From: an uncultured Salinisphaerales bacterium
Lineage (GTDB): Bacteria; Pseudomonadota; Gammaproteobacteria; Nevskiales; CAJXLF01
DNA: 64,000 bases
Reading direction: 5' to 3'
NCBI GenBank assembly: GCA_913055805.1
Contig: CAJXLF010000003.1
Span: 1 to 64,000 of the forward strand
Shown here: positions 1 through 6,552 of the stretch, piece by piece
Layout of the letters: every line of letters starts with the position of its first letter
Position numbering within the stretch: the stretch's first letter is position 1
Program-made: the position numbers and the translations under genes
The notes under the pieces: model-generated
The model's input: only the letters and a program-made list of their open reading frames with translations
Database searches by the model: none
Told to the model about the DNA's origin: nothing

Positions 1-75
1 TCGTTGTTTGGATGAATTCGACATCTCCATTCTGGCTCATAGAAGCCGTAAGAGGGGGGAGGTCCATGTCATTCG

Positions 76-477
76 TTATGTCTCATCTAATGCCGACCGC
101 AATCCTAATTTTTGGACAAACGGCACAAAGTCTCTATCAGTAAATAACAACGGCAGATTATTCTCTATACAAAAGGAGGCAATAATCACATCTGCCGTTT
201 TCCGTATCGTTATTCCTTTCTTTCTTAACTGGCGGTAGTTATTGGCACATTTATCGACCATATCCGTCCCAAATAACTCGAACTGCCGTAGGCTTTCTAA
301 GTATTTCTTTGCCCTGTTGTAGTCCCGGTCGTTTCGGAAGCCTTGCAGTATTTCGAGCAGTATCAAGTCCCCCATAACTACAACATCGTTTTCTAATGCC
401 CAATCTAATCGGTCGGTTTCTGGGCAGTTTTCTCCTTTGAAGTAATTTATCCATACACTGGTATCTACCAGGATCAC
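76..477 (-). CDS. vapC: VapC-type PIN-domain toxin ribonuclease
   Basis: This is a 133-residue PIN-domain protein, the usual VapC length, expected to cleave RNA in a metal-dependent way when not bound by its antitoxin. It starts MILVDTSVWI, where the first conserved acidic residue (D5) lies in the family signature. Later acidic positions appear in the ADVIIASF segment near residue 98 and in the LLFTDRDF segment near residue 115, matching the four-acid PIN active site. The start codon overlaps the end of the antitoxin gene by 4 bases (474-477), so translation is probably coupled. It is transcribed against the direction of the neighbouring attC site, which is common for toxin-antitoxin cassettes with their own promoter. 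Confidence 0.93.
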   Translation of the reverse strand: MILVDTSVWINYFKGENCPETDRLDWALENDVVVMGDLILLEILQGFRNDRDYNRAKKYLESLRQFELFGTDMVDKCANNYRQLRKKGITIRKTADVIIASFCIENNLPLLFTDRDFVPFVQKLGLRSALDET

Positions 478-668
478 TTGGCTCCCCTCATTTCATCGAG
501 GTCGCCTTCCCAATGAAGTTTTCCTTTTAAGCCTCTTATCTTTTGCTGCTTGTTCTGCCGCACCAAAAGTTTCAAGCCAAGCTCAACTGCTTCCTTCTTC
601 GTATTCAATCCAGTAGCCTTTAAGGCATCGTCCATTAACTTGTCATCAATAACTATGTTAGTACGCAT
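474..668 (-). CDS. vapB: VapB-type antitoxin
   Basis: This is a 64-residue antitoxin upstream of and overlapping the PIN toxin. The N-terminal half (MRTNIVIDDKLMDDAL) has the short beta-strand plus helix pattern of a ribbon-helix-helix DNA-binding antitoxin. The basic C-terminal half, containing GLKGKLHWEGDLDEMR, resembles the toxin-wrapping tail of VapB proteins. A GAGG ribosome-binding sequence precedes the ATG. An inverted repeat at 680-709, just upstream of the start, is a good candidate for the operator through which the VapBC complex represses its own promoter. Confidence 0.9.
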   Translation of the reverse strand: MRTNIVIDDKLMDDALKATGLNTKKEAVELGLKLLVRQNKQQKIRGLKGKLHWEGDLDEMRGAK

Positions 669-679
669 AACAAACCTCT

Positions 680-709
680 ATGTGTATAAATATAAGTACT
701 CATACACAT
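680..709. promoter_or_regulatory. Candidate VapBC operator (inverted repeat)
   Basis: Perfect 8-base arms ATGTGTAT (680-687) and ATACACAT (702-709) flank an AT-rich 14-base spacer, 12-41 bases upstream of the vapB start. VapBC pairs usually autorepress by binding such repeats. The functional role is inferred from position and symmetry. Confidence 0.55.
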
Positions 710-725
710 TATCATTGGTCATGAA

Positions 726-788
726 ACATAACAAGTCACTCAACCAGGACACCCACTAGGTGGGCGCCTGTTAGTTCAAGCGTTATGC
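726..788 (+). other. Integron attC recombination site 1
   Basis: This is a 63-base imperfect palindrome bounded by the core sites ACATAAC (726-732) and GTTATGC (782-788), which are complementary except for the outer base. Inside, a CTCAA...TTCAAGC pair and an inner CCCAC-TA-GTGGG hairpin reproduce the layout of classical short attC sites such as those of aadA-type cassettes. The recombination point would lie between G782 and T783. It closes the vapBC cassette and opens the higBA cassette. Confidence 0.85.
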
Positions 789-808
789 CCCATATTTCCG
801 CGATACCA

Positions 809-825
809 AACATAACAATTATGTT
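809..825. promoter_or_regulatory. Candidate HigA operator (inverted repeat)
   Basis: AACATAA (809-815), a 3-base centre, and TTATGTT (819-825) form a perfect 7-base inverted repeat ending 11 bases before the higB start. Position and symmetry fit autoregulation by the helix-turn-helix antitoxin encoded downstream. The regulatory role is inferred. Confidence 0.5.
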
Positions 826-836
826 ACTATTCAGAA

Positions 837-1163
837 ATGACATGGCGCATTGAGTATCCATACGAAGACGTAGAGCACTTCGTTTTGAGGTTGCAGCCCA
901 AATTAGCAGCACGGTATTTCCGGCTCACTGATCTCATGCTTGAGTTCGGTTCTGATTTGGGCATGCCGCATTCCCGCCCCATGTCTGACGGGTTGATTGA
1001 GCTTCGGATCAAAGGCCAGGAAGGCATTGCCCGTGTGTTCTATTGCACGTTGGTAGGAAAGCGCATTGTCATGCTGCATGGCTTTGTGAAGAAGTCCCAG
1101 AAAACCCCAGCCAAGGAATTACGCATCGCCAGAAATCGAATGGCGGAGGTTAAAGGAAAATGA
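837..1163 (+). CDS. higB: HigB/RelE-family toxin (phage Gp49-like type)
   Basis: This 108-residue protein belongs to the RelE-superfamily group annotated as Gp49-like or DUF891, whose members cleave mRNA, usually at the ribosome. Visible family features are the central ELRIKGQEGIARVFY segment (about residues 52-66) and the HGFVKKSQKTP segment (about residues 80-90), the most conserved motif of this group. The toxin-first order with the antitoxin overlapping by 4 bases (1160-1163) is typical of HigBA. No strong ribosome-binding sequence precedes the ATG. The gene lies fully between two attC sites. Confidence 0.88.
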   Translation: MTWRIEYPYEDVEHFVLRLQPKLAARYFRLTDLMLEFGSDLGMPHSRPMSDGLIELRIKGQEGIARVFYCTLVGKRIVMLHGFVKKSQKTPAKELRIARNRMAEVKGK

Positions 1164-1462
1164 AGCACGCTGAATTAAAGAAAAAAGCACTTTCAGATCC
1201 GGAAGTTCTTTCTGCCTATGAGGGCATGGAGACGGAGTTCACGCTCTTGCGTCAAATGCTCAAGGCTCGAAATAAGGCTGGCCTCACCCAGGCTGAGGTA
1301 GCTGCACGCATGGGCACCAAGGCACCAGCCATTACTCGTCTAGAGTCTTCGCTTAGCTCTGGCAAGCATTCGCCCTCAATAGCGACCCTGCAGCGTTACG
1401 CTGAGGCTGTTGGTTGTGAGCTTCAAGTAAAGCTGGTCAAGTCTCACGGTCATGAGGCATAA
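1160..1462 (+). CDS. higA: HigA-type helix-turn-helix antitoxin
   Basis: This is a 100-residue XRE-family protein. The N-terminal third is helical (KKKALSDPEVLSAYEGMETEF), as in antitoxins paired with Gp49-like toxins. Residues 35-85 form the helix-turn-helix (ARNKAGLTQAEVAARMG, then PAITRLES). It should neutralise the toxin encoded just upstream and repress the operon, probably at the repeat at 809-825. The stop codon lies inside the left core of the downstream attC site (1457-1463), as is common in integron cassettes where the gene nearly fills the cassette. Confidence 0.9.
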   Translation: MKHAELKKKALSDPEVLSAYEGMETEFTLLRQMLKARNKAGLTQAEVAARMGTKAPAITRLESSLSSGKHSPSIATLQRYAEAVGCELQVKLVKSHGHEA

Positions 1463-1522
1463 CAATTCGCTCAAGCCGGGACGCCCAGCTTCGCTGGCCG
1501 CCCCTTAATTCCGGCGTTGGGT
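1457..1522 (+). other. Integron attC recombination site 2
   Basis: This 66-base palindromic site is bounded by GCATAAC (1457-1463) and GTTGGGT (1516-1522), the latter a perfect match to the GTTRRRY consensus. Inside are CTCAAGCC and GCCCAGC-TTC-GCTGGC, a stable central hairpin. The AACAATTC start and the TTAATTC segment before the right core are the usual short-attC layout. The stop of higA is inside the left core. The next cassette starts at T1517. Confidence 0.9.
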
Positions 1523-1552
1523 GTCAACCCACCCACTACAGGGAATCGAATT

Positions 1553-2251
1553 ATGAGTAAGAAAATAATTGGCAAGATTACGTTACTGATTACCGTGGCC
1601 CTGTATTCATTGCCATCTCTAGCCGCAGACAAGCAAATCGGAATCCTGGTTTACGACAAAGTTTTGAGCAGCGACGTAACTGCGCCAGCCGAGGTGTTTG
1701 GCGTTGCTACACGAAAATCGTGGTTCTCCAATTATCAGGTTTTATTGATTGGTGTAGAGGAAGATGCTGCCGTAGTCACCACAGAGGAAGGCATTCGCCT
1801 GACAGTTGATAAAACGATCTATGACAATCCCAAATTAGATGCGCTGATAGTAACCAGTTCTTATGTCATGGACACCCTCTTTGAGAACGAGGATTTAACC
1901 AAATTCCTCAAAAATCAGGCCGAAACCGTTTCTTGGTTGGCAAGCAACTGCTCTGGTGCTTTTTTGTATGCTCACGCAGGCCTGCTTGATGGCTACACAG
2001 CAACTACGTGGGCGGGTGGTGAAAAGCAATTGCAGCGAGAATTCCCCGAGATCAACGTAATCGAAGATCGCAATGTTGTTGTTGATCGCAACAGAATTTC
2101 CAGCAATGGCGGAATTCCTTCTTATCAGGGGGCTCTTGTTTTACTGGCTCAGATGAGCAGCGAGGGCAAGGCTAAAGAGGTCTTTGAAACGATTCAACTA
2201 AATCGCCTTATTCCCTGGTCTGAGGTAACCAGATATTTTCCTGAAAAATGA
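1553..2251 (+). CDS. Exported DJ-1/PfpI (GATase1-like) family protein
   Basis: This 232-residue protein starts with a cleavable signal peptide (KKIIGK, hydrophobic stretch, LPSLAA), so it should act in the periplasm. The rest is a DJ-1/PfpI fold like the N-terminal half of AraC-type regulators: the strand IGILVYDKV, the DVTAPAEVFGVA segment, and a nucleophile-elbow cysteine in ASNCSGAFL. The family's usual histidine after the ATT segment is replaced: the sequence reads ATTWAGG. Catalysis is therefore uncertain. The ATG at 1553 is preceded by an AGGGA sequence and suits the signal peptide better than the in-frame start at 1517, which lies in the attC site. Enzymatic role unknown. Confidence 0.82.
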   Translation: MSKKIIGKITLLITVALYSLPSLAADKQIGILVYDKVLSSDVTAPAEVFGVATRKSWFSNYQVLLIGVEEDAAVVTTEEGIRLTVDKTIYDNPKLDALIVTSSYVMDTLFENEDLTKFLKNQAETVSWLASNCSGAFLYAHAGLLDGYTATTWAGGEKQLQREFPEINVIEDRNVVVDRNRISSNGGIPSYQGALVLLAQMSSEGKAKEVFETIQLNRLIPWSEVTRYFPEK

Positions 2252-2282
2252 CTGCGCGTTATCAGCTTGGGTGCTTATTGAT

Positions 2283-2307
2283 GCCCAACAAATCGTTGCG
2301 CAGGACG
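2283..2307 (+). other. Half attC site, end of cassette array
   Basis: GCCCAAC (2283-2289) followed by AAATCGTTGCGCAGGACG has the expected left-half layout of an attC site and lies 31 bases after the stop of the DJ-1-like gene. No matching GTTRRRY right half follows at the usual distance; instead the sequence runs into a DUF4325 gene remnant. I read this as the last cassette's attC, truncated at the join with the chromosome. Confidence 0.5.
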
Positions 2308-2309
2308 TT

Positions 2310-2615
2310 TGAATGCTTGTCTGAACCGATCTCGCTCTGCCAATCATCCGCCTAACTGCAGAACTGGCTTTTATAAAGTTGATTTCCATTTCTGTGTACT
2401 TTAAGGGAAATACCCCGAATACCTCATCGCTAAAAGCTTGGCCGATTTCACTTACACCCTCAAAATCAACGATTACGATTGTGAGTCGATCAACCGCTGT
2501 CAGTAAATGTTTAGCCTGAGAACGCGATACCAGCCTCTCATTCCCGTATTGTGCAAGTCTCACCCGAACTACAGTTTTTTAATACCGTATACATCTTCCG
2601 CTTTTTCGAATTCAG
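2310..2615 (-). pseudogene. Remnant of an ATPase/DUF4325 (STAS-like) protein
   Basis: Reading leftward from 2563, a GTG-started frame gives RLAQYGNERLVSRSQAKHLL and later DFEGVSEIGQAFSDEVF, the clear signature of the DUF4325 STAS-like domain. Further upstream, in another frame (2580-2615), the sequence TEFEKAEDVYGIKK looks like the segment that normally precedes this domain. The two join if one base is added in the run of six A/T at 2575-2580. The N-terminal ATPase part expected in the long form of this family is absent, because the plus-strand membrane gene starts at 2639. So this is a truncated, frameshifted fragment. The exact C-terminal end is unclear. Confidence 0.62.
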
Positions 2616-2638
2616 TTAGCAGCAGAAGGAAAATTCCC

Positions 2639-3034
2639 GTGCAATTAATTAACCGTAATATCAAATGGCTCATGCTCGTTGCCGGCATGCTTACATGCAG
2701 CATGGTTCTGGCCGTTTTCTCTCCAGAGTTGGCCCTGAAAAATACTTTTGGCGCTTCCATACAAGACCCTCTGGCCGAGGTGGTGGTGCGTAGTTGGGGC
2801 TCCTTGATTACCCTGGTGGGCGCCATGTTGATTTACGGCGCGTTTCGCCCTGTTCATCGAAATCTGATTCTGCTCATCGCCACTTTGGGAAAAGCGATTT
2901 TTGTCGGCCTGGTGGTTACTGTCGGCAGTCAGTTCCTCGGCAAGGCGGCCTTGACCATAGCCTTTGATGCTACGGTAGTCGTCCTTTTCACACTCTATCT
3001 CTTGAGTCCGCAAAACAGAGCCGCTGAGGGATAA
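2639..3034 (+). CDS. Small four-helix membrane protein, unknown function
   Basis: This 131-residue protein probably starts at the GTG at 2639: an AGAAGGA ribosome-binding sequence lies 8 bases upstream, whereas the longer frame from 2507 would run over the DUF4325 remnant. Four hydrophobic segments are visible, at about residues 9-27, 51-68, 74-96 and 101-122, with short polar loops. I do not recognise the family; its size and layout resemble small inner-membrane DUF proteins. No operon partner is evident: the next gene follows after 74 bases that contain a short inverted repeat (CGACTG 3044-3049, CAGTCG 3057-3062). Confidence 0.7.
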   Translation: MQLINRNIKWLMLVAGMLTCSMVLAVFSPELALKNTFGASIQDPLAEVVVRSWGSLITLVGAMLIYGAFRPVHRNLILLIATLGKAIFVGLVVTVGSQFLGKAALTIAFDATVVVLFTLYLLSPQNRAAEG

Positions 3035-3108
3035 CACCCAATCCGACTGCCGCTTACAGTCGCCGGCCCTAACCCGGATATTAGGCGACTCGAATCCGGA
3101 GCAAAGCC

Positions 3109-3882
3109 ATGACAATGAATCGCAGAAACTTTCTACGGCTGGCGACCGCTGGCGCATTACTGAATACCCGATCGGTGGATGCCATTGCGGGGCAAGCCAA
3201 AGCTGCAGGTATCAAGGCCATCGCATTCGATGGATTTCCGATTCTTGATCCCCGCCCGATAGCTTCCAAGGCAGAAGCGCTTTTCCCTGAGCACGGGGCG
3301 ACCCTCATGCAGGCATGGCGTATCCGTTTATTCCAATACCAATGGTTACGCGCGCTGTCAGACCAGTATCTGGACTTTCTTAAACTGGCGGATCACAGCC
3401 TGACGTTCGTTGCAAAACAGCTTGAGATTGAGCTCAGCCGGGAAAAGCGACAGAGCCTGTTGTCAGCCTGGGAAAATCTGCAGGTATGGCCGGATGTTCC
3501 TGATGCCGTGGAGCACCTGCGTGAGGCAGGATTGCGACTGGCCTTTCTGTCAAACATGACGGCCGGAATGCTTACTCGCGGACTGGATAACGCCGGCTTG
3601 AGGGATGCATTCGAAGCGGTAATCAGCACAGACCGTATCCGGACGTACAAACCCGATCCGCGCGCTTATGCGCTGGGCATGCAAGTGCTGCAGTTACAAA
3701 AGCAGGAAATCCTGTTCGCCGCCTTCGCCGGTTGGGATGTGGCCGGAGCCAAATGGTTTGGTTATCCAACATTCTGGGTAAACCGGACGAATAGCCCGGC
3801 TGAAGAGCTGGGCGTTGAGCCCGATGCTATCGGCACTGACCTGGCAGCACTCGTGCACTTTTCGACTGCGAAAACCGTCTAG
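3109..3882 (+). CDS. Tat-exported HAD-superfamily (haloacid dehalogenase type II-like) protein
   Basis: This 257-residue protein starts with a twin-arginine signal (NRRNFLRLATAGALL), so it should fold in the cytoplasm and act in the periplasm. The mature part follows L-2-haloacid dehalogenases: nucleophile Asp in AIAFDGF, motif II in FLSNMT, motif III lysine in YKPDPRAY, and GWDVAGAKWFGYPTFWVNR. The usual GTL after the nucleophile reads PIL instead. Real dehalogenases of this type are mostly cytoplasmic, so substrate and activity are uncertain. A CGGAG sequence precedes the ATG at 3109; a second ATG at 3115 would keep the Tat motif. Confidence 0.85.
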   Translation: MTMNRRNFLRLATAGALLNTRSVDAIAGQAKAAGIKAIAFDGFPILDPRPIASKAEALFPEHGATLMQAWRIRLFQYQWLRALSDQYLDFLKLADHSLTFVAKQLEIELSREKRQSLLSAWENLQVWPDVPDAVEHLREAGLRLAFLSNMTAGMLTRGLDNAGLRDAFEAVISTDRIRTYKPDPRAYALGMQVLQLQKQEILFAAFAGWDVAGAKWFGYPTFWVNRTNSPAEELGVEPDAIGTDLAALVHFSTAKTV

Positions 3883-3918
3883 AATGTGACCGGTTAAGCT
3901 GACCGACCGGAGCAAGGA

Positions 3919-4113
3919 ATGAGCAGGTACAGAGGTATTACGTTGAACGAACGCCTGTTGGTGTCCGGTCTTCTCGCGAAATTCGATGAGGCGATAAAAA
4001 CCGGCAGCCAGGACGAGGCAGTGAACATTCTGCTTAAAACCGGTTTGAGAAAAGTCGAAGCCGAGGAAACAGCGAAAGCCATCCTCAACAACCCCAAGGA
4101 ATACGGTTATTAA
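3919..4113 (+). CDS. Small conserved hypothetical protein (64 aa)
   Basis: This short helical acidic protein has a start region YRGITLNERLLVSGLL and an end ILNNPKEYGY, patterns I have seen in small uncharacterised proteobacterial proteins. No membrane segment or signal peptide is present. An AGGA sequence precedes the ATG. It lies 36 bases after the HAD gene and 15 bases before the GFA-family gene, so the three may share a transcript. Function unknown. Confidence 0.75.
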   Translation: MSRYRGITLNERLLVSGLLAKFDEAIKTGSQDEAVNILLKTGLRKVEAEETAKAILNNPKEYGY

Positions 4114-4128
4114 CTTGTTGGAGCAATC

Positions 4129-4530
4129 ATGTACACCGGTAGTTGTCTCTGCGGCTCGATCCAGTACCAGATAGAAGGAGAACTGGAACCTGTTCAGCTC
4201 TGCCATTGCCGGCAATGCCGCAAGGCGCAAGGCACGCCTTTCGTGTCCAACATTCCGGTAGCAGCCTCGGCTTTCAGAATCACCTCCGGTGAGGACGCCA
4301 TGAAGGAATATGAATCCACGCCAGGCAAAATCAGGGCTTTCTGCGGTCGCTGCGGCTCGCCGATTCTCAGCCGCCGTACGACGATGCCGGAAGTGGTGAG
4401 AATACGCGCCGGCACGATCAATGAAGATTTACCGGTAAGGCCGGCCTTTCACATCTTTGCCGCACACAAGGCCAACTGGTGGGAAATACAGGATAGCCTG
4501 CCGCAATACAGTGATTTTCCCGCTCAGTGA
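4129..4530 (+). CDS. GFA-family zinc protein (Gfa-like)
   Basis: This 133-residue protein belongs to the GFA family, named after a glutathione-dependent formaldehyde-activating enzyme, although most members have no proven activity. Zinc-binding cysteines are visible in GSCLCGSI near the N-terminus, CHCRQCRKA near residue 25 and FCGRCGSP near residue 66. The C-terminal part (HIFAAHKANWWEI) is also typical. It is a soluble cytoplasmic protein. It lies between the 64-residue protein and the thioesterase with short gaps, suggesting one transcription unit. Confidence 0.9.
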   Translation: MYTGSCLCGSIQYQIEGELEPVQLCHCRQCRKAQGTPFVSNIPVAASAFRITSGEDAMKEYESTPGKIRAFCGRCGSPILSRRTTMPEVVRIRAGTINEDLPVRPAFHIFAAHKANWWEIQDSLPQYSDFPAQ

Positions 4531-4551
4531 AAAAGCACCCGAACTGAAAAA

Positions 4552-4965
4552 ATGGTAACGAAAGAACAATTGATCGCTTTCTTTGCGGATGATTTCCCGC
4601 AAGTCGACCTGGTCATTGAAAGCCTGGGAAACAAGTCGGCCACCCTGCGCAAGAAGATTGATCACAACCACCTGCGCCCCGGCGGCACGGTTGCCGGACC
4701 GGTTTTAATGGAAATTGCCGATGCGGCCCTGTATGCGGCCATCCTGGGTGAAATAGGGCTGGTGCCCCTGGCAGTGACCACCAATCTGAATATCAATTTC
4801 CTGCGCAAACCTGCCCCCGACAAAGACGTGCTGGCTGTATGCTCGCTGATCAAGGTGGGCAGAACGCTGGCCATTGGCGAAGTTTCGATCTACTCGGAGG
4901 GCATGTCCGAACCCGTCGCTCATGCAGTGGGCACTTATTCCATACCTCCTGACAGAACCGGCTGA
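4552..4965 (+). CDS. PaaI-type hotdog thioesterase
   Basis: This 137-residue single hotdog-fold protein is probably an acyl-CoA thioesterase. The conserved block RPGGTVAGPVLMEIADAAL (about residues 43-61) carries the active-site acidic residue on the central helix, and TTNLNINFLRKPAPDKD follows, as in PaaI/YbgC-like proteins. The C-terminal GTYSIPP strand closes the fold. It follows the GFA gene by 21 bases, and a DUF3955 frame begins immediately after or overlapping its stop. The acyl substrate cannot be told from sequence. Confidence 0.85.
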   Translation: MVTKEQLIAFFADDFPQVDLVIESLGNKSATLRKKIDHNHLRPGGTVAGPVLMEIADAALYAAILGEIGLVPLAVTTNLNINFLRKPAPDKDVLAVCSLIKVGRTLAIGEVSIYSEGMSEPVAHAVGTYSIPPDRTG

Positions 4966-4973
4966 GAGCTGCC

Positions 4974-5180
4974 ATTAACAAGTTACTGATAGCAACATGC
5001 GCACTACTGTTGGCAGGAGCAGGTTCCCTGTTGCTGGAAAACACTTTTTATCAGTATGTCGACGAACAGGGTTTTCTGCATGAAAGCCTTTTCCTGCCCC
5101 TGGGTCTGCTCTGCATCTCGCTCGGCATTTCTGGATTATTCTTTCTACTGACTCGAAGACTGTGGGCGCTTCGCCGATAA
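4974..5180 (+). CDS. DUF3955 two-helix membrane microprotein, non-standard start
   Basis: The open frame after the thioesterase encodes about 68 residues with two membrane segments (LLIATCALLLAGAGSLLL and a leucine-rich second one) joined by the loop YVDEQGFLHESLFLPLG. That loop is the DUF3955 signature. The frame has no ATG, GTG or TTG start. The best candidates are ATT at 4974, 5 bases after GAGAG, or CTG at 4962, overlapping the thioesterase stop. Translation is therefore probably weak or coupled to the upstream gene. Inner-membrane location is predicted; function unknown. Confidence 0.7.
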   Translation: MNKLLIATCALLLAGAGSLLLENTFYQYVDEQGFLHESLFLPLGLLCISLGISGLFFLLTRRLWALRR

Positions 5181-5289
5181 TGCGGGAAAGTACGGTTTTC
5201 AGGATTTACCCATAAAGTTTCACAAGCAGCGTCTTTGAGGCATTGACGCACGCCTATGCGCAGGACGCTGTATTGGCCGGGAGCATTAA

Positions 5290-6519
5290 GTGAGCAGAAT
5301 CGCCTATTTCTATAGAAAGATACTTCGCGCCTGGGCAAGTGGCACCTTGTTGGAAAAATCCACCCGCTTTCTTTCGACCCGCATCAGCCGGCCATTCGAA
5401 GTACTTGCCGGTTTTCTGCTGCTATCAACCGCTGACAAGAAGTTGAACGTACGCGATGGCTTTTCAGATCATCGTCAGCGCCCCGATCATCGCCGCAGCA
5501 ACCCCGAGCATATTCAAAGAATCATGGCGGCGTACAAGAAAGCGAAACAGGCTCAGGAGCACGCTCCGCAAGCCTTGCAGGTAAGGGGGCTGTGGTCCGA
5601 ATGGATATCGGTCAATTACGGCAAGCTGATTGCCGTGCTGGAAGCCGGGGATGCAGAGCAACTCTCGGCCATGCTGGAAAACCTGTTCAGGGAGCCCTGC
5701 ACAATCGGTGCCGGTGGATACGACAGTTATTTGCGCTATAAATCATTGCTCGGCAGCCTGTACATCAAGTACGTATGGAGCAAATACAGGAATTGCCTGC
5801 TCAGCATGGACCTGGATCCACGGGACGTGGATTTTCCGAATGTGGGTAATCAAACAGGCGTTTATCTTGATAGAAAAATCATATCCATAGAGACTCTTCG
5901 CCATGCCTATCACGCAGTCGAAATGCGTAACCTGCTGACTGACGTACCCGGCGCAGTGTGTGTAGAGATCGGAGCCGGCCTCGGCGGCCAGGCTTTCCAA
6001 AGCTTGCAGATCGGCAAGAACCAGATATCGAAATACATACTTTTTGACATACCCGAAGTGGCTGTTCTGAGCTCCTACTTTCTGCTATCGGCTTTTCCTG
6101 AAAAGAATATCCGGCTTTTTGGCGAGGGAGAGATATCCACTTCACCGGATGAGGCATTCGATGTAGCCGTCTTCCCTCACTTCTGCATCCAACAGTTAGA
6201 AGACAAGTCTGTTGATCTGTTTTACAACTCCTGCAGTTTTTCTGAAATGGATGGCGCCTCTTCCAGGGAATATCTAAAAGTGATTGAGAAATCCTGCCGC
6301 AGATATTTCCTGCATGACAATCACGATGTCAGATTGGAGTTCAAGGAAACTGACGGTTCGATTTCCACCAACGTTATCGGCTCGGAACTACTGCCCGACC
6401 CGGCGTTGTTCAAACGCATTTACAAAAAGCCCCGCGTGCATGGCCTTCCCGAGGATCGGCCGTTTATTCAATATGAATATTTGTATGAGCGAATCGCCCG
6501 GCCCGACGTTTCTTCGTGA
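5290..6519 (+). CDS. Putative sugar O-methyltransferase-like protein
   Basis: This 409-residue cytoplasmic protein starts at GTG 5290, after a GGGAG sequence. The C-terminal half is a SAM-dependent methyltransferase: VCVEIGAGLGGQAFQSL (near residue 220) is the glycine-rich SAM loop, followed by YILFDIPEVAVLSSYFL and DLFYNSCSFSEM. This arrangement matches the putative sugar O-methyltransferase family found near polysaccharide gene clusters. The first 100 residues are variable and may bind the acceptor. No polysaccharide genes are nearby, so the substrate is unknown. Base composition is slightly AT-richer than downstream genes, which may mean it was acquired. Confidence 0.78.
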   Translation: MSRIAYFYRKILRAWASGTLLEKSTRFLSTRISRPFEVLAGFLLLSTADKKLNVRDGFSDHRQRPDHRRSNPEHIQRIMAAYKKAKQAQEHAPQALQVRGLWSEWISVNYGKLIAVLEAGDAEQLSAMLENLFREPCTIGAGGYDSYLRYKSLLGSLYIKYVWSKYRNCLLSMDLDPRDVDFPNVGNQTGVYLDRKIISIETLRHAYHAVEMRNLLTDVPGAVCVEIGAGLGGQAFQSLQIGKNQISKYILFDIPEVAVLSSYFLLSAFPEKNIRLFGEGEISTSPDEAFDVAVFPHFCIQQLEDKSVDLFYNSCSFSEMDGASSREYLKVIEKSCRRYFLHDNHDVRLEFKETDGSISTNVIGSELLPDPALFKRIYKKPRVHGLPEDRPFIQYEYLYERIARPDVSS

Positions 6520-6552
6520 GGCGCTCCATAGTTACCCCCATGAGCTGTCCTG

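Larger units (their letters stand above)
1..2307. mobile_element. Integron gene-cassette array (no integrase in window)
   Basis: This AT-richer stretch holds three gene modules separated by attC-type recombination sites: vapBC on the minus strand, higBA, and an exported DJ-1-like protein. Two sites are complete (726-788, 1457-1522) and one is a left half (2283-2307). Toxin-antitoxin cassettes are typical of sedentary chromosomal integrons, where they are thought to stabilise the array. No tyrosine recombinase gene is seen, so the array either continues left of the window or is a cluster of attC sites lacking an integrase. Positions 1-75 carry no gene I can support. Confidence 0.8.

Noticed and set aside
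8-238. 76-codon plus-strand frame at the left edge
   Set aside because: It runs antisense over vapC, which has clear PIN motifs; no family or ribosome-binding evidence.
2350-2356. GCCTAAC matching the attC core consensus
   Set aside because: It lies inside the DUF4325 coding sequence (minus strand) with no paired right half; likely chance.
3044-3100. Short inverted repeats between the membrane protein and the HAD gene
   Set aside because: Six-base arms with no T-run; too weak to call a terminator or attC site.
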